64,000 bases of DNA from Oreocharis arfaki (GCA_013398015.1 VZRR01006730.1:124139-188138); one strand, 5' to 3'; numbered from the stretch's first letter, positions 47,548 through 59,815 are shown. Made by a program: numbers and translations. Notes: generated from the sequence alone by a model not told the origin.

Positions 47548-50500
47548 CCCCACACTAACGCTTCAGGCAGCACCCCACAGCACTGGGCAGGGGTTTTAGC
47601 CACCTCATTGCCTGTGACTGCACAGGGTAGCAGAGGGTTTCATGAGTTGAGCATCATTTATGGGGCTCGGTGAGTTATCTGAGCTCTGCAAGAAGCGTAG
47701 AGACCACCATGCTAGACACTGCTCCTAAGTGCTGCAGAAAGGCAGGCCTGAGGCCAGGCAATTTGTGCCCATTTTCAGGCAAAGGCAGATGCCAGGAGAG
47801 TTTCATTGCTCTCCACTCCTCTCTGCACACATGCATGCACTTTTTTGGCTTTATCTGGGACTACACATGATGTAAATGTCAGCAGAGCAGGGATCCAAAC
47901 TACCCCAGAGGCACTAGAGACAGCGAGATGTGGGGTACTCTCCTTCCCATCTCAGTCATGCAAAGACTCCCAAGGATCTTCATCCCTCCTCAGCAGAGCC
48001 AGCCTGCCACGCTGCCCAGGGCTTGGGAGCTAACATCAACACTGGGAGGGTCTGCAGGCGAGGGGTCAGTGAAGCACCATGACTGGCGCCATGGAGGCCT
48101 CTGGAGAGCTGCTCTGTGACCTGGAGTGGATGCAGGGGCCCGGGACTTCGTGTTTGCAGACTCATGTTTTCAGACCTCAGTGTCGCACAACTGGAGCAGT
48201 TTCCCACAGACAAATCAATCTAATTCTGCTTAAAGAGGCTGAAGACATTAACTGGCCAATGCAAAGCAACTTCACCAGCAGCCTTAACCCTGCTGATGAC
48301 GTTTCACCTCCAGACACTTCCAGCTGAGGCCCCTGGTGTCAGCCACCACTGCCTCCTCTGCCAAGCTGCAAGGTGCTATACAATATGATAGATTTAAAAG
48401 CAGTTGTGGTAACAGAGGGGCTGCTTCTCTGCCTGGCTTTCTCAGCTGGAGGAGCACTGCCACCCTTGGTAGCTCAATAACACACTGATAGCTCAGGCTG
48501 AGCCTGCTGCGCTCAAGGAGCTCCATGGTTTGCACTGAGTTCTGCCTTTAAAGCACAAAATTCCTAGTTGCTGCCCCTCCTTCACCAACTGACCTGGGAC
48601 GAAACTCCTCTTTGAGGCTGTTGATGACAAGTAAACACCCCTGTGCTTCCCCATGTCCTTCTCCAGCTCTCTCTGAGTCACTGGAACAGGTGGGAAAGGT
48701 TCCTGTGCAGCCGTACATCTCAACTTGCCTGATGCAGGGGCAGGAGGTGGGAAGGGAACAGGGCACTTGGGCATCTCTGCCACTGCCTCATGCACCGAGT
48801 GGGAATGGAGCTCACATTGCACAGGACATAAAGGCGTGGTGGGGACAGGGTCACAGCAATGCAGAAGAGCCACTGTCGCTCACACAGCTCTGACTTGCAG
48901 GACCTCCGGCAAGAGTTTCAGGGACTGTCAGAGGGACAAAGCACTGTGCCTACAGCCACTGCATTTGCAGGCTTGGACAGGCTGCTGATGCTAATTATCT
49001 CAGCAAACTTACATCATATAAGGTATAAACCGAGCCTTTGTTGCAGTTCCTCCTCCATGCGGTGCAGCCTCAGGGCTGAAGGCATCTCTGGAGGGTCCCG
49101 AGAGCAGCCCTGGGGCGAAGGCGTGAGCAGCTGTGCCTGGCACGCGAGGGGTCGGGCTGGGGAGCATCTCCAGAAGAGCCTCATTCGCCATGCTCACAGT
49201 GCCAGGGGACTCAGGGTCTGAAGAGAGGTCAAATGATGTTGTCCTGGCACAGAGTCAAGTCCCAAGAGGACCAGTGCATCGATCCGCAGGGAAGGTGGGA
49301 TGGCTGCCAACAGGCACACAGAGTGAGGACACCCAGGTGTCTCTAGCTGGGGGAACAGGGACTGGTTGTACGCCTCCTGCTGAAACTCTCTCTCTAGGCA
49401 TCAAGGGGAGGATCTGTATATGAGACACCTTGCCCTGTGTTCATGCACCAGCAAAATACTGGGATCATGGGCCAGCCTGCCCAGGGAACACTTGCCCCAG
49501 ATTAATTTGTCCAGAAAGTGCTTAAATCCTTGAAGCTTCAGTAAATGAATTTGTTTGAATACAGGGAGAGGGTCCACCTCGGTATGTTCAAGGGTCTGGA
49601 CACAGTGAGACTCTGCCATGCCCAGAGGCTTGAAGGGATGTCGTGGTGGGTTGTGCTCCCGGGGATGGTCAAGGCTGGCACACTCCTCCACCTGGCTGTG
49701 AATTAGGCAGCAGCCACACATTCAGGACCTCACCTCCTGGTCTGCCAGGGCCCTGGGCAGGAGAGCACATGAGTCTTCCTAAAAACTGGTGTCTGTTTTC
49801 TGGCTGGTCACACAAATCCCTCAGAAGAAGGATGGATTTGGCACAGCTCCAATCACCAGTTTGAAGAGGTTTCAACACTGCCGGGGTGGGGAGCCCCACC
49901 TCACCACTGGCACACTCATGGCGGGTGCTGGTGCTCAGGCAGGCTAAAGAGCAGTCAGCAGGGGATGCTGGGATGGGAATGAAGAGAGGAGAGGAAGTAG
50001 ATGGGAACGATCTGGTCCAAAACTTCCATTTCCTCACTGTGTCAGGTCCCACACTCACATCTCCCTGAAACATGGCTTTTAAACATGCAGTTTTAGAGCC
50101 AGCCCAGAATGGGTGCTGAAATGCAAAGCAAACCTCCGCCCTTGGCTTACTGGAGAGCAGTAAGGGCATAGACCCGTGTCAGACTGAGCAGCGACTGGCT
50201 CAAGGACAATGCCCACTTCTCCAGAAGATGCCCAACGAAGCCCTGACTTCGCGTGCCAAAGAGAGGGGGTCAGCTTGCGCACATGAAACACTTGCTGTGT
50301 GTCTGTCCATGTGGAAAGAGGAGCTATGTTTGAGCAGAAAGCAGCAGCCCCTCACAAACAGCCTCCATTTCCCTCTCCCCTCACTGCTCTCCCTGCCGCC
50401 TTTGCAGAGTGGCGTCTGCCACCTCGGCTGGGCACTCACCAAACCTCTTCACCTCTGTGGATGCTGCTGGTCAGGGCTCAGCAGGGCAGGCAGAGAAGGG

Positions 50501-52618
50501 CTCAACACAAAGGTGTGCTAGGGACTGCTCTGCATCAGCTGCTCCTCCTGGTCTCACTATTTTTATTCCCTGTTGTTGTCTTTTTTCCTTCTTTTTCTTT
50601 TCTCTTTCTTTTTTCTGGGGAGATATTTGTCATTTTAATTTTAAAAAACAAAACAACAAAATCCCAACCATGACAAAACCTGACATCAATGGGATGCTCG
50701 TGGGGACAGTTAAAAGAGAAAAACCATGCTCCTTCTGCAAATTCTGAGTAATTGGATCACAGCATTAATTAATCATTTCAGTTCATTTCTCTTCTGTGAA
50801 AGAAAACAGACTGACCCGCTGAGACGGGTACGCCCCTCGTGTGAATAAACAAACCACTTTTACCAGTAGCCCTTCTCCTCCTTGTCCCGCCAGCTTTCCT
50901 CTGCCTGCTCATCAGGTCACTCCCAGGGCTGCTGCTGCTCTGTCCGCCAACCCTGGAAACTTGCTGCCAGTTTGGGCAAGGGCACATTGGCTTGGCTCCC
51001 ACAGGAACCAGGGCTGCTGCACAGCACTGCACACCCGCTCCCATCCCCACCTTCCCCACCCAGGGCTCCCGGCACTGGCCGCCATCCCGGCTGAAGGGTG
51101 AACCACGGATGGGTCGCTGATTAGGATCTCCACTGGATACCCTGCTCCTTGCTGGGATGTCTCATGGGGGCCTAGTCCAGGCTGGAGAGCTGCAGCAGGT
51201 GCCCAGATCACAGGAGTCAGGGCATTAGGAAGCAGGAGGTGATGCCCAGCAGTAGTGACAGCGAAAAGCATCTTGCTGTCACCTGTGATTTCAATGTGAG
51301 CATTGTCTTTGGTGATGTATCACCAAAAGCCTGGGCTCTGGGATCCTGGCACTTGAGTATTTTGACAGACAGTGCCAGCATCAACAAGCCACCCAACTAC
51401 ACTGGTAGCAGCCCTTCCAGCCCCTCTGCTCACTCTGCAAGTTGTGGCGGAAGTCAAACCACCCTTGGAGGTCACTCAAGGCAGTTGTGACGAAGCAGGG
51501 AGCCTCCAAATGCCCAAGCAGAGCCCAACCACCAGCAGGGCACAGGCGAACACCAGCTGCTCCTCAGGTTGGGAAGTATCTCCCTAGCCTTGGGCTTTGC
51601 AAAGACCAGCTAGGAAAATCCATCCACAGCACAATCAGGGGGGTTGAAAGCAGGTCAGACAGAAGCCAGTGCTGTGTTTTATTTTAAAAAACGGTGAGAA
51701 CTGTTCCCAGATTTGAAGCCAGTGTCATTATTTTGGAAAGAAAGAAGGGTGTGGCTGCCCGACTCTTGTCCATGATGGGCAAACAGAGAGCACAGGCCAG
51801 CTCTGCCATTACCAGCAGGAACGGTGCAACAGGGCCAGAAAGGGCTAAAGGGAAGATGAGATCCACACTGAGGGAGAGAGTGGGCAAGATCTGTCTCCCT
51901 TGCAATGCCCAGCCTGGGAAACGGCTTTGTGGAGAGGGGGAAAACTTCTGCCTAGTCACGTCCTGGGAGGTGGCCGCAAGCGCCAGAGGGGCTTGCCCAG
52001 TATGGCGACCAAGTATCCAAAAGATACAGGATCGTGCCCCTGTTGCTCTCGGTGGAATAGTGAGGGAAGCAAAGAAAGCGTGCGGGTAGTTTCTCGTCCA
52101 GGAATGTCTCCTTCCCAGAGAAGGCACCAGGGGAGCAAATAACCCCCGTCCTGGGTTTCCTCCTGGGGGGTGCCTGTCCCCGGGGCTGCAGGCTGCTCAT
52201 ATTCCCTACTCAGGGCGCTGACAAGGCTGTTTCCTGGGTGACAGGAGGGACCCGAGGTTCCTCGGGCGACGGATCCCGAGAACGGTGTTGGTTCGGATGG
52301 GAGCAGGGAAAGGGGATGCCAGACATCACCCCGGTGCCCTGGTAGGACTGCACGGCTCCAGATATGCCGGGGCAGCGAACCAGTGCGAGGGTCCCGACCC
52401 GCGGCGCACCCCGGGGTTCCCGGGGAGACGCAGGAATGTGGGAAAGTTGGCAGAGACACCTCCCCCATTCCTGGGGCGACCGCGTGCCACATCCCGCGGG
52501 GGTGCGCAGCCCCCTCCCCATGCACCCTAAAGCCACGCCGACACCCCCCTGCCGGACCGTGCGGGGGATGCCCTGCGCCCCCCGCCCCGCGCACACGGAG
52601 CCCCGAGCAGCGACTCAC

Positions 52619-52759
52619 CGGGCAGCCCAGCCCAGGGCGCGCCGCCGCCCGACGCCGAGCGGTTCTCAGCGGCCATGGTGCCGCGCCGCGCCCGCGGGGG
52701 CTCCGGCTGGCATGGCCCGGCCGGCTCCCGGCTCCGGTCCCGGCTCCCGGTCCCGGCGG
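52619..52759 (-). other. CHRM4: Probable CHRM4 5' exon with an in-frame ATG
   Basis: The exon ends on the minus strand at CCCG|GTGAGT (52619/52618). An ATG at 52676-52674 lies in GGCACCATGGCC, a near-optimal Kozak context. From it 19 codons (MAAENRSASGGGAPWAGLP) plus one base run to the donor. Splicing to 39159 makes GAT CCC ATG, so the frame enters the receptor at its usual Met. A second, out-of-frame ATG at 52713-52711 opens a 15-codon uORF that overlaps this start. The 5' border is unknown and the assembly gap lies 84 bp upstream. Confidence 0.55.
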
Positions 52760-52801
52760 NNNNNNNNNNNNNNNNNNNNNNNNNNNNNNNNNNNNNNNNN
52801 N
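52760..52801. other. Assembly gap (42 N)
   Basis: Run of N inside the GC-rich island, between the putative 5' exon and the E-box repeat. True length is unknown. Frames crossing it are not evidence of coding. Confidence 1.
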
Positions 52802-52820
52802 GCCCCCGGCCTCCCCCGCT

Positions 52821-52864
52821 CCCAGATGTGTCGCCCCCAGATGTGTCGCCCCCAGATGTGCGCC
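52821..52864. repeat. 15-bp tandem repeat carrying CAGATG E-boxes
   Basis: Unit CCCAGATGTGTCGCC at 52821 and 52836, with a third copy at 52851 lacking one base. Each has CAGATG (52823, 52838, 52853). Two more CAGATG sites follow at 52967 and 52994 outside the repeat. It sits 20 bp from the assembly gap. Confidence 0.92.
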
Positions 52865-53016
52865 CCCCTCCCCGCCACGAAAACGCACCGGGGCGGGGGC
52901 GGGGAGAGGGGGGGCTCACGACGTCAGGAGCCGCTGCCAATCCCCACGCCGCCGTTCCCCCCGTCCCAGATGTGGCCTCCCGGCTCCGCCGGCCAGATGC
53001 TGTGCGGCAGAGCTCC

Positions 53017-53037
53017 TGCAGCACCCCGGACAGCGCT
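53017..53037 (+). promoter_or_regulatory. RE1/NRSE (REST-binding) element
   Basis: TGCAGCACCCCGGACAGCGCT matches the 21-bp consensus at 18 positions, including all of the CAGCACC and GGACAGCGC core halves at canonical spacing. It lies about 340 bp upstream of the putative CHRM4 exon ATG. RE1 control of CHRM4 is known in mammals. Confidence 0.85.
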
Positions 53038-56000
53038 CCCGGGACCTCCCGCTCCCCGGCGCCGGGCTCCGGCCCCTGCTGCCACCCCCGCACCCACCGG
53101 CGGGGATAAGTCCGGATCGGCTGCAGGCGGCAGCGCCGAGAGCACCGGCGTCCCAAGGCGGGGGAGAGCGAGGAGCAGGGAGGCGCAGAGCGGGGCCCGG
53201 CACAACCTGGGCAAAGCGAGGCCTCGACGCTTTCCCGGGTGCCCAAAAAACTCTGCCTGGCTGTCACTAACACTCGGAACTAGGGTGTTCAAACAGAACA
53301 AAAACCTCATCAGGTAGTACCACAACCAGCTGACTGTCCCCCAGGGCTGGCTTTTGGTAACGAGAAAGTGTCAAACAAGAAGAAACAAAGGGAAAAGGGG
53401 AAAAACCTCTGCCTTCCCTTTCCTCTACACCTTTCCTCTTCCCTCCTCTTTACACCTTGAGCAATTCCCTCACCCGCCCTCTGCCTCTCACTTGCGCTGT
53501 CTCACAGGCACACACGGGTATCATTTCCCCATCTGCTCTGCTCTCACGCGCACATGCACAGACACACATAAACAAATAAACACCCCACTTTAACCCTCCT
53601 TTGAAGCTATTACAGTTGCAGATGGGTGCCTACCGTTCATTCCTTCACCTCCTCACCCTCTTCTCATACCTTTCTGGCTCTGAGAGGTAGCACTTAACAA
53701 AAGCCCAGTATCTGAAGTCCATTTCTCATCTAAAGATGTGTCCAGTTCACAGACTGGACTTCTCTTTTCCCTAGATCCAGTGAACTGGTATCTTCTCCCT
53801 GCAAATGAAGACACATTTCTGAATTCCAGCAGAGAGAACATTGTTGAGGTAATTCAGACAATTTTCTCTGGTGACACATCTCCCGCTCCAGGTGCATCTC
53901 TGCACCCGGAAAAGGTTAAAGTCTTTTGGCACTTGCATCTGCTGCTGCCTTTGCGCACCAAGAGGCCCCTGCCACAGCAGTGAGGCAGATGCACCACCAT
54001 TATTTTGGTCACCATAGGCCACATTCTGGCATTTCTTTAGTGAGTTCAGTCAACTCCTACTTGTTTACCTTCCTGCCTTCTTTGAGAAGCAAGAAGACAA
54101 AGCTTTACAAGTGTCAGCTGGTGTGGAGCCACGCGGTTGCACTGAGTGCAGTGAGGCTTTGCTGGCTCTTTTCAGCTTAACATCTCCCCACACTGTTTTT
54201 GAAGTCACTGACCAAAACCCGTCAAAGACTCCAGCCAGTTAATTGGAGTCTCTTGCCTTGTCTCAAAGCCCTGACCTCAAATAAATACCACCCTCTCCTC
54301 CTCCTTCTTTCCTCCTAAAAAATTAATGTGAATAAACCTTTGTCACGCTCTGTGAGAACTCATTAGACTGAGGAAATATCTGCTTCAAAGACGATTTGAT
54401 TGTACTGGAGTTGGGTTATTTGATTGGACTCTTGTTTCAAGCTACAAGTCCCCAAAGACAGACAAAAGACTGTAATGAACAGTGAGATGTCTTCTTCCAG
54501 AGCTGATCAGTCATGGAGATAAAAATGTGTAACCAAATTGAATACAAAACTTTTCAACTTCTAACTCTCAGCTTAGCTATATGCACTCATTAGTCAGAAG
54601 CAGAGTTTCTGAAAGCCTGGACTCGCTCTACATATTCCAATTAAAGATAGCACTTGCTTCCTTTGGCTTGACATTTTCACACATTCCCTTCTTGTGGGCT
54701 GCCAGCAAGTTTCACCAGCCTCCCTTGCTGCCACCGAAGTGACATCACCTTCCTTCCTGGGCCATGTCAGCGCTGGTCATGAACAACAGCTAATCCACTC
54801 CAGAATCAGACCTCAGCTCCAAACCTTCCCCTGGCCAAATACATTTTGACATTGGAGGGACTTGTGGTTTTCCTATGGAAGAAGCCAAGGGCTGACGACT
54901 TCATGTTCAACGACCCAAGCAAATTAAGGGCCTTCCTTACTCTCTTTTGGGATTAAGGCCTCTGACAGCCTGAGACTCCTGCCATCCTGCTGGGCTGACC
55001 CAGCTAACCAGCCAGTAAACCCAGCACCTGTCAGCTTATAGGGATCTGGGATACTCCTGGAGCTGTCCATTTTCATGTGACTGCACATCTCCCCTTTTTT
55101 TGCATGACTCTACTTCCAGCCTCTATTTTTTGGATGGCTTCTTTGTCTTTTCTTTCTTTTTAGCCATGCTGTGCTGTGCCTGCTGTCTAATCAGCAACAG
55201 CTAGTCTTCCATTATCAGCTGGCAATGTTCCATCATGCTTCTCTATCTCAAAAATTGCCCTCGCACCAAAACAGCACAAACACCAAGAAATGGACACAGC
55301 CACTCCTCTTACCTCTGCCTCTGAAGTGGGATATGCAGCAACCAGTGGCGAGTGACCACCTTGATGCTCCGCCTTGGCTTGTGACAGTTCCCATCCAAAG
55401 CCATCCTGAGGCAGAGGGGTCACACCACTGAGCAGGTGTGCAGGAGATGAATATTTTTGAAGAGCAGGAAAGGCAGTAATGGGTCATTTACTCTGGCTTC
55501 CCCCACAAGCCCAGGAACATCCACACATTATCCTTGACAGACTCCCAGTAACTACACTCAAACATGCAGCAGCCTCAGCAGCAGCCAGCACTGGCTCCTG
55601 GCACACAAACTAATGCCAGGCTGTGTCTGCTGGGGGACTTGGGGAATTCGTTGCTGGTCCTGCAGCCCTACCCTCAGGGCAGGGAGTCCTTGAGCAAAGG
55701 AGCAGTTTTCACCCATCCCTGCAGCACATGGGGCATGTACCAGTTCAGACACACATCTCTGGCACCGAGCTCTGCCAGGGACAAATCTGCTCCCCATCAG
55801 CTCTGGCCAGGTTTCCCTTCCTTCCAAAAGTACTCCCCTACCCTGACAGTCTCTGCCAGCCTCCAGCAAAAACACCCCAGCCCAAGCCTGTCCTCCCATC
55901 CTGCTCACAGAGAGATGCACTCCTGCATATGCTTGCATGCTCACTCTCCTTTCTTTCTGCCCTTCAAGACACTCAGGTTTTCTTTCTGCCTCACACACCC

Positions 56001-56149
56001 TTTCATGCTCCACTTCCCTCCCTCTGCCACCAGACCCCTTTGCCCTCAGGTGGATCCAGATTGCCTCCCCAGCACAATGCAGGCAGCCAGTCCCCCTCCC
56101 TCTGACAGACATACTCCCACAAACTTGCTGAACCCATCTACAAGGCTTT

Positions 56150-56290
56150 TATATTCATAAAAGTCAACCTTAGTCTAAAGAAAATGTGGTTGATGACGAA
56201 AGTATTTACATTGCAAATTACTTTTAATAGCCCTCTGGTAGTCAGCCTGGTGATAAATGCTAATCCATCAGCTCAAAAACAAAATAAACC
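56150..56290. other. AT-rich block, possible conserved noncoding element
   Basis: About 140 bp of low-GC unique sequence (GTATTTACATTGCAAATTAC, CTTTTAATAGCC, GATAAATGCTAATCC) with no frame. ATTGCAAAT resembles an octamer/POU site (ATTTGCAT-like). Function is inference. Confidence 0.3.
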
Positions 56291-59200
56291 CAACTCAGAA
56301 AGGGAGAATCAGAGAGAGGAAAAGCAGCTGGTGCCAGTGAGAAAGGCTCAGGCCTCTGGACCACCGCTGCCTCAGGAGATGGGTGTGAAGGCTTCGCTCA
56401 GCAGTCGGTGAGAGCACTAAAGTGTCCCAAAGGGAGCAGAGGCAGCTGCTCTACCTGCTCTTGGTCAAGCAAGGACACACCCTTCCCTCACTGGCGTGGA
56501 TCTGGCATTGCCTGGCAGGACAGAGCTGTCTAAATGCCAGGGCAGTAACTCAAAATCCCTGCCCATGCCCAGGGCTGCAGACAACAGGGCAGTGCCACCT
56601 GTGGGTGGCATCAATTCAATCCCCAGAGGAACAGCCCTTTCCCCTCATTCCAGTTGTCCCCAGGGCACATCAGGAACAAATGGCCCCAGACATGAGTTCT
56701 GCACGACAGTCACTCATGGGTGCAAGGTGAGCCAGATCCCAGACCATGCTGGGACAAAACCACACTACAGGGAGCAGGGCAGGAGGACTTGCCAGGGTCA
56801 AGGAGAAGCAGGTCGGCTGCAGCCTTCCTGAGAGAGAAGGTGACTGAAAGCCCCCAGCCATGCACTGCTGCCTCAGCCAGGCCCCCAGTAGTCATCCAAA
56901 GCCACATCTTCTCATGCCTCATGGCATGCCTTAACTGGAGACACAGGGAAAAAATACTGATGCCGAAGCTGCATTAAGCACATCACTTAGTGCTCAGCTG
57001 TTTTCCAGCCTCCCGGGCTGCTTGCAGAGACAGGGTAATGAAAGATTCTGTCATTATTTGGAAAATGTCATTTTTAGCACCAGTGAAGGATGCCAGAGCC
57101 ACAGCCCCAGGGAACGAGTGACTATGTTTAGCCATGGAGCAGGTGTAGCCCCAGTGGCTGGGGTGATGGTGGCACCAGAGGCCCCCACTTGCCCTGGGGT
57201 CCGTGGCAGGGCACAGCCAGGAAAGCAATGTATAGACACTCTGGCCCATGCAGGGAAGCCAGGTGAGCATGAAAAAGAGTAGTGACTACTACAGAAAGCC
57301 ATCCTTCCGTGCCTGGCTGGTTCACAGCCATGCAATTCACACCAGTCCGTGAGCCCACAAGCAGCCTTGAAATGCCAGGGGAGCACCAGACACCTGTGCT
57401 CTCAGCCTGGATGCAAACATTGGTGCCTTAAATCAATTGAGGGGCTATGGCAGGTGACACAGGCTTCTGACACCTGGTGCTACCCTGGGGAAGCCTCCTG
57501 CTGGGCACTGCCAGTTGCTTGAGTTCATCAAAAAGCAGAAGGGCAGCTGCAGCCTGTGCTTCATGTGGCACCTCTGGAGAGAGTTAAACACAACAGCCTG
57601 CACCCAGCCCGGTGCAATCTCTTCAGTTAATAATCACCTGCTTTTTGTGTTTTAAAAAATTGCTGCTGCTATTTTAAGGTTGTGCTCAGTTTTGTCACAT
57701 TTGCCATATAAGCACAACTTCAAATACTTCAATATACTTCAGTGTTTTGTTGCAGTCCCCACTCTTGCAACTCTTACTCGCTTTCTGGGTAATGGAAGGG
57801 GGAAAGTGCTTCTGAATCACTTTTTTTACACCTATTACCGGAAAAAAAAAAAAAAAGAGAGAAAAAGAAAAGGGAAAGAAAATGAGGAGAAGAATTAGAA
57901 ATGTAAGCTTGTGCTGTTCTGCCATTTCTCACATGACAGAAGACAGCACATTTTCCCTGTGACTGCTGTGTCCACGGGCTGGGTCTGTGGAGCCAGGCAG
58001 CGTGTGGGGACCCTGTGCCTGCCTGCAGTTGCCATGAGCTCCCCAGGGCCCTCTCCCAGGCACTGTCCCACAAAGCTTCTGCCCGGCCATCAGGGAAAAA
58101 GCAACCAGGGGCTCGAGCCCCTTTAACGGATTAGTCTAATTAGTTAATTTACCAACTCACTAGTTCATTAATTCATGAATTCGCTAACCCACCATGCTCA
58201 CCCACACAGCCATTCCCTTGCTGGCAGTGAGAGCCCAGGCTTCCTCCGCAGCATGGTTCGAGGTGCCCAACAGTCTTGTGGGCAGTGCCAGAGCCTGTCT
58301 GCTGCCGCCTGCCCTCCAAGGGCTTTCGGGGTCAGCTGCCTTCCTCACACTTTCCAGCTCAGGAGATTGGTGCAAGCCATTTCTGCTGGGTTCTGCAGGA
58401 CATGCCAGTGGCTATTGCAGAGCTGCAGGAGAGGATGCCCACAGGAAACGCTGGTCCCTGGACTACAGGGGTTGGAGCCTCTAAACCTGGCAAACCTCCA
58501 TGGAGCCAACACCACCTTTGGCACATGTAACCACTCCTAGGGGAGAAACCCATCCCAAGGGAGGAGACAAGCCCCAGTCTCACACAGGCACTGAACAACC
58601 CAGCCCAGCCTCCCAGTGGCTTGCCATCCTCCCTGCACTGGGGCACCAGTGAGGCAAACCCAAGCCGCTCCAGGGGCTTCCCTGCAGCCCCCCCAGGCTT
58701 CTCCACGGGAGGGGCAGAGAGCCAGCAGCCCTGCAGTGCAATCACCCTGCCATCAGATTTACTGTACCAAGCAGCTTGGCAGAGCCTGACTTCTAAAACA
58801 TACACAGTCTAACAAATATCTGCTTCAAATGCACTCCCTGTTTTAAATGTATCTTAAAAAAGAGCATTTCCCTCGGTTTGAGGCAATCGCTGGCACTGTT
58901 GGGGGACAAAGAGCTCTATGTGTGTGCATCTCACTTCAGGCAGCTCAGCTCTGATCCCCACATGGACAGAATTTGTACTCCCCATGGGCACATTTAGCTC
59001 ACATAGAGGCCCCACCAATGTTAATGCTACCTACGGTGTCCTTCGCAGGGAAGGAAACCAAGAGGAACACAGGGAGTGTGCAAAACCCACAGCAGGTAAA
59101 GAACAGTCAGCAGTTCCTGTGTCAAGAGAGAGTTTAATACAGCCAGAATGAAGCAGATCTTTGCTTTCCCAAGGAAGATGCTGCCCCTGCCCTGCATCTC

Positions 59201-59674
59201 CCTGTGCCTGGCAGGGACCTGGCCCTGGTGTAGGGGAAGGTACAAAGCCGTGGGTCACTTGTCTTCATCCCGTGGGCATCGAGTGTATTGTGGGGCAGCC
59301 CCCCAGCACTGACACCTCCCACACATGAGGCTGTCCCTCTTCTCACCCCTTCTCCCCAGCCTCTGCCCACTGAGGTTTACCCTGGGCAGAAGAGCCCACT
59401 GTGGGTTGGCCATGGGTACCAAACCCCCACACTGCAGGGATGAAAGCAGCCTGCTGCCATTGGGGTCTTTCATTCACCCCACAGGTCTGTGCCTCCAAAC
59501 CCAGCCCCAGCACTCACCAAGGAGACTTCACCACCCCAAGCCAAGCCAAAACCATGGGTAAAGTATTTTGTTATGGCAAGAGGCCATATCTCAATGCAGA
59601 GCCAGGGACGGAGGAGGCTCGAGGCTGCAGGATGCAAGAGCTCTGTTCTCTGATGGCCAGGCTAATAACCCTGT

Positions 59675-59815
59675 ATTAAATTACAAGCCTGGGTTCGGTT
59701 GTGGTTGTTTTGTTTTTGTTGGGTTTTTTGTAAGCTGTCTGTTTAGATTTATCAGCGTAATTCCTGATACTGCCTTGTCGGACATCATTACGATAATCTC
59801 ACTGCTGTGTCTGCC
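59675..59815. other. AT-rich block, possible conserved noncoding element
   Basis: Contains TTTATCAGCGTAATTCCTG and GACATCATTACGATAATCTC with few CpG-decay or repeat signs. No open frame of note. Could be an enhancer near CHRM4 or AMBRA1. Confidence 0.3.

Larger units (their letters stand above)
39160..52618 (-). other. CHRM4: Probable CHRM4 first intron (about 13.5 kb)
   Basis: It spans from the donor in the CpG island to the acceptor before the receptor exon. It holds a 42-nt candidate cassette exon (39701-39742), a small CGG tract at 41548-41562, a duplicated segment of about 140 bp (46407-46545 and 47411-47547), AT-rich blocks that may be conserved noncoding elements near 44320-44425, 45420-45550 and 48955-49030, and a pyrimidine tract at 50571-50620. 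No recognisable gene, transposon or RNA gene was seen on either strand. Confidence 0.6.
52230..53240 (-). promoter_or_regulatory. CHRM4: CpG island, probable CHRM4 promoter
   Basis: About 1 kb of CpG-rich sequence without a TATA box. It contains GC boxes (GGGGCGGGGGCGGGG near 52889-52904), a CRE-like CGACGTCA at 52919-52926, five CAGATG E-boxes and an RE1/NRSE. In rodents CHRM4 has a distal 5' exon and is repressed in non-neuronal cells by REST through an RE1. The donor on the minus strand at 52618 points transcription toward CHRM4. A different minus-strand gene using this island remains possible. Confidence 0.65.

Noticed and set aside
51956..53317. Several 250-317 codon frames on both strands across the 52-53 kb CpG island
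   Set aside because: They cross the N gap, overlap each other on opposite strands and reflect high GC. Only the short segment ending at the 52619 donor has independent support.
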